Positions 5,913 through 7,401 of a stretch of DNA of 7,401 nucleotides are shown here, piece by piece (within the stretch, counting starts at the first letter, position 1; every line of letters begins with the position of its first letter). The position numbers and the translations under genes are program-made. Where the stretch lies: positions 1 through 7,401 of the forward strand of contig JAQGJZ010000017.1 in NCBI GenBank assembly GCA_028290385.1, given 5' to 3'. This DNA comes from Enterovirga sp. (lineage in GTDB: Bacteria > Pseudomonadota > Alphaproteobacteria > Rhizobiales > Beijerinckiaceae). A model generated the notes under the pieces. The model saw nothing but the letters and a program-made list of their open reading frames with translations, was not told the DNA's origin and made no database searches.

Positions 5913-7401
5913 TCAGGTACCTAGATCGTTGAGGTACTCGGACGTCGGGTTCACGCCCGTCAGCAGGAGGTGCTCTCGGGCGCGCGTGCAGGCCACGTAG
6001 AACAGCCGGCGCTCCGTCTCGTAGATGTCGTCGAGTTCAGCTTCGTCAGCCGCGTCGGCAACTCGCTGGTCCAACGGCAGCACACCCTCGTCGCAGGCCA
6101 TGACGACCACAGCGCGGAACTCGAGCCCTTTCGCCAAGTTCATGGGACAGGTCGTGATCCCGTCGACATCTCTCAGCCCCTGCAGAGCTGCACGAGCCCG
6201 GGCCACAAGTTCGGCGGTCCGAACGAAGATGCCCACTTCGGATGCGAGGATGCCTTCCGCGAGCCAGACGTTGATGGCGCTCTGCACGGCCTCCGCTTCG
6301 CCCTTCTCCGCATCTGCCCGCACCACCTCCGGCAGGGGACCGTCGAACACCGATATGATCCCACGGCGCTCGTCCTCGGAACCGTCCATGTCGCGCAGCA
6401 CCGTAGGTAGAAGCCGGTCGGCTGCACGACGGATCTGCTGCGAGGTCCTGTAGCAGACGCGCAGAGTTTGGGACCGCCCGCGCACGTCGACGCCAAGGCT
6501 GGCCCAGGAATACGGATGCTGAAAAATGCGCTGGCCGACGTCGCCCGCAAGGAAAAGCGCGTCGGCGCTCTTCGGCGCGAGCGCGGCGAAGAAGCGAAGC
6601 TCAGCGGGGGCAAGGTCCTGCGCCTCGTCGAGCACGATGTGAGTGAACGGCTTCCGCTCGCGACCCGCCAAGGCGTCAGCAACACCGGTGAACACGTTGG
6701 CCCAAGTGGTGTACCGCTCCGATGCCAGCGCGTCCCGCACGGCCTGGAAGACGGGCCACAGGCGCGCGCGCTGGTTGGGGCCGAGCCGGCTCTTGCGGCC
6801 CATCCGCTGGGCGGTCGCGTAGTCGTCCCGTGACGTAAGGCCCCAAGCGTCGATGACGTTGATCCACTCTGACAGGAGAAAGCGTTCGGAGAACCCTTTG
6901 AGGTTCTCCGCGATAGCTGCGGCGTGCAGGCGCTCGCGCAGGACCGCGTCCGACGCAATGCGCGGCCGCACGCCGTGTTCAAGCTGGTGAAGCTCCTCGG
7001 CGATGCCGCGAAACGAAGCCGTGGTGATCCGAGCGACGACGCCGCCCGTCTCGGGCGCCAGCACCAGGACCTTTTTGGCGAGCGCGTCCGCAAGCGGCTG
7101 CGAGAAGGTCGCTAGAAGGACTCGCGCGCCCGCATCGCGGCGGGCGAGACGGACCGCGCGATGGATTGCCACGATCGTCTTGCCGGTTCCGGCCGAGCCG
7201 GCCACCCGCGCAGGGCCGCTGAAGGAGCGGTCCACCAGGGCCTGCTGAGAGGGGTGCAGGAAGACGCCCCATTTCTCCCAGGGGAAGGCAAGTGCCTGCT
7301 CCAGCTCCTCCTGGTCGGCGATCGGCCGGATCCGGCGCAGGGCGTCGGGATGCTGGAAGGGGTCGGCCGTGGGCGGCGCGGCGGGGGGCGGCAGGCGGCC
7401 G
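5913..7401 (-). CDS. UvrD/Rep-like superfamily 1A DNA helicase, N-terminus outside window
   Basis: An ATP-driven DNA helicase or translocase. The frame has no stop up to position 7401, so the protein enters from the right edge and at least 495 residues are visible. The first GTG-initiated reading would start at 7235, but conserved sequence continues upstream of it (FPWEKWGVFLHPSQQALVD, about 7236-7286), so 7235 is not the start. Motifs in order are Walker A GSAGTGKT (7176-7199), LLATFSQPLADAL (motif Ia region), DEAQD Walker B (6615-6629), LAGDVGQRIF (motif III), LRVCYRTSQQIR (motif IV), NLAKGLEF (motif V) and FYVACTRAREHL (motif VI). The protein ends about 18 residues after motif VI. The spacing between motifs IV and V is short compared with UvrD, so the 2B insertion looks reduced. 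A Pro/Ala-rich stretch at about 7371-7394 precedes the core. A role in DNA repair is a family-level guess. It converges on the lysR gene and shows no link to the operon. Confidence 0.9.
   Translation of the reverse strand, partial: GRLPPPAAPPTADPFQHPDALRRIRPIADQEELEQALAFPWEKWGVFLHPSQQALVDRSFSGPARVAGSAGTGKTIVAIHRAVRLARRDAGARVLLATFSQPLADALAKKVLVLAPETGGVVARITTASFRGIAEELHQLEHGVRPRIASDAVLRERLHAAAIAENLKGFSERFLLSEWINVIDAWGLTSRDDYATAQRMGRKSRLGPNQRARLWPVFQAVRDALASERYTTWANVFTGVADALAGRERKPFTHIVLDEAQDLAPAELRFFAALAPKSADALFLAGDVGQRIFQHPYSWASLGVDVRGRSQTLRVCYRTSQQIRRAADRLLPTVLRDMDGSEDERRGIISVFDGPLPEVVRADAEKGEAEAVQSAINVWLAEGILASEVGIFVRTAELVARARAALQGLRDVDGITTCPMNLAKGLEFRAVVVMACDEGVLPLDQRVADAADEAELDDIYETERRLFYVACTRAREHLLLTGVNPTSEYLNDLGT

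Noticed and set aside
5917..5937. GTACCT / AGGTAC inverted repeat at the helicase gene's end
   Set aside because: The arms are only 6 bp, lie inside the last codons of the gene and have no T-run. Chance is the simplest explanation.
6173..7093. A 306-codon alternative minus-strand frame and several plus-strand frames over the helicase gene
   Set aside because: The helicase frame carries the complete set of SF1 motifs. The other frames are Arg/Ser/Ala-rich shadows without domains.

Overview
The window is GC-rich, with third codon positions strongly biased to G or C. The gene families point to an alpha- or betaproteobacterium, most likely a metabolically versatile soil or plant-associated Rhizobiales-type alphaproteobacterium. 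This is inferred from composition and gene style; there is no rRNA or other marker here. I see no tRNA, rRNA, CRISPR array, insertion sequence or phage gene.

Positions 1-4607 hold a four-gene minus-strand operon, read right to left. It begins with a thiamine-diphosphate (ThDP) enzyme of the acetolactate synthase-like (IlvX-like) group (3024-4607). Next come a CitE/HpcH-type C-C lyase (2105-3001), a secreted solute-binding protein (1019-2074), and a two-domain SfuB/PotB-type ABC permease that leaves the window at position 1. The gaps are 22, 30 and 4 bases, so co-transcription is very likely. The permease is open at the window edge. The transporter ATPase is not visible and would be expected beyond position 1.

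A NAC/CysB-style LysR regulator (4763-5722) is divergent from this operon, the usual layout for a LysR regulator controlling its neighbour. The 155-base divergent region holds a perfect 9-bp inverted repeat just ahead of the operon's first gene. It also holds a pair of oppositely facing TCCTTATA elements that may be the cores of the two divergent promoters. The simplest reading is a regulated import-and-breakdown unit. The binding protein and permease import a small organic molecule, and the ThDP enzyme and lyase cleave or rearrange its carbon skeleton. The substrate cannot be read from sequence. The combination is the most interesting part of the window because neither enzyme has an obvious substrate and the binding protein appears to lack the tyrosine pair of its iron-binding relatives.

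After a 190-base convergent gap lies an unrelated minus-strand gene (5913-7401). It is a compact superfamily 1A (UvrD/Rep-like) helicase that is open at its N-terminal side. A proline/alanine-rich stretch lies ahead of the helicase core, so an unseen N-terminal domain probably lies outside the window.
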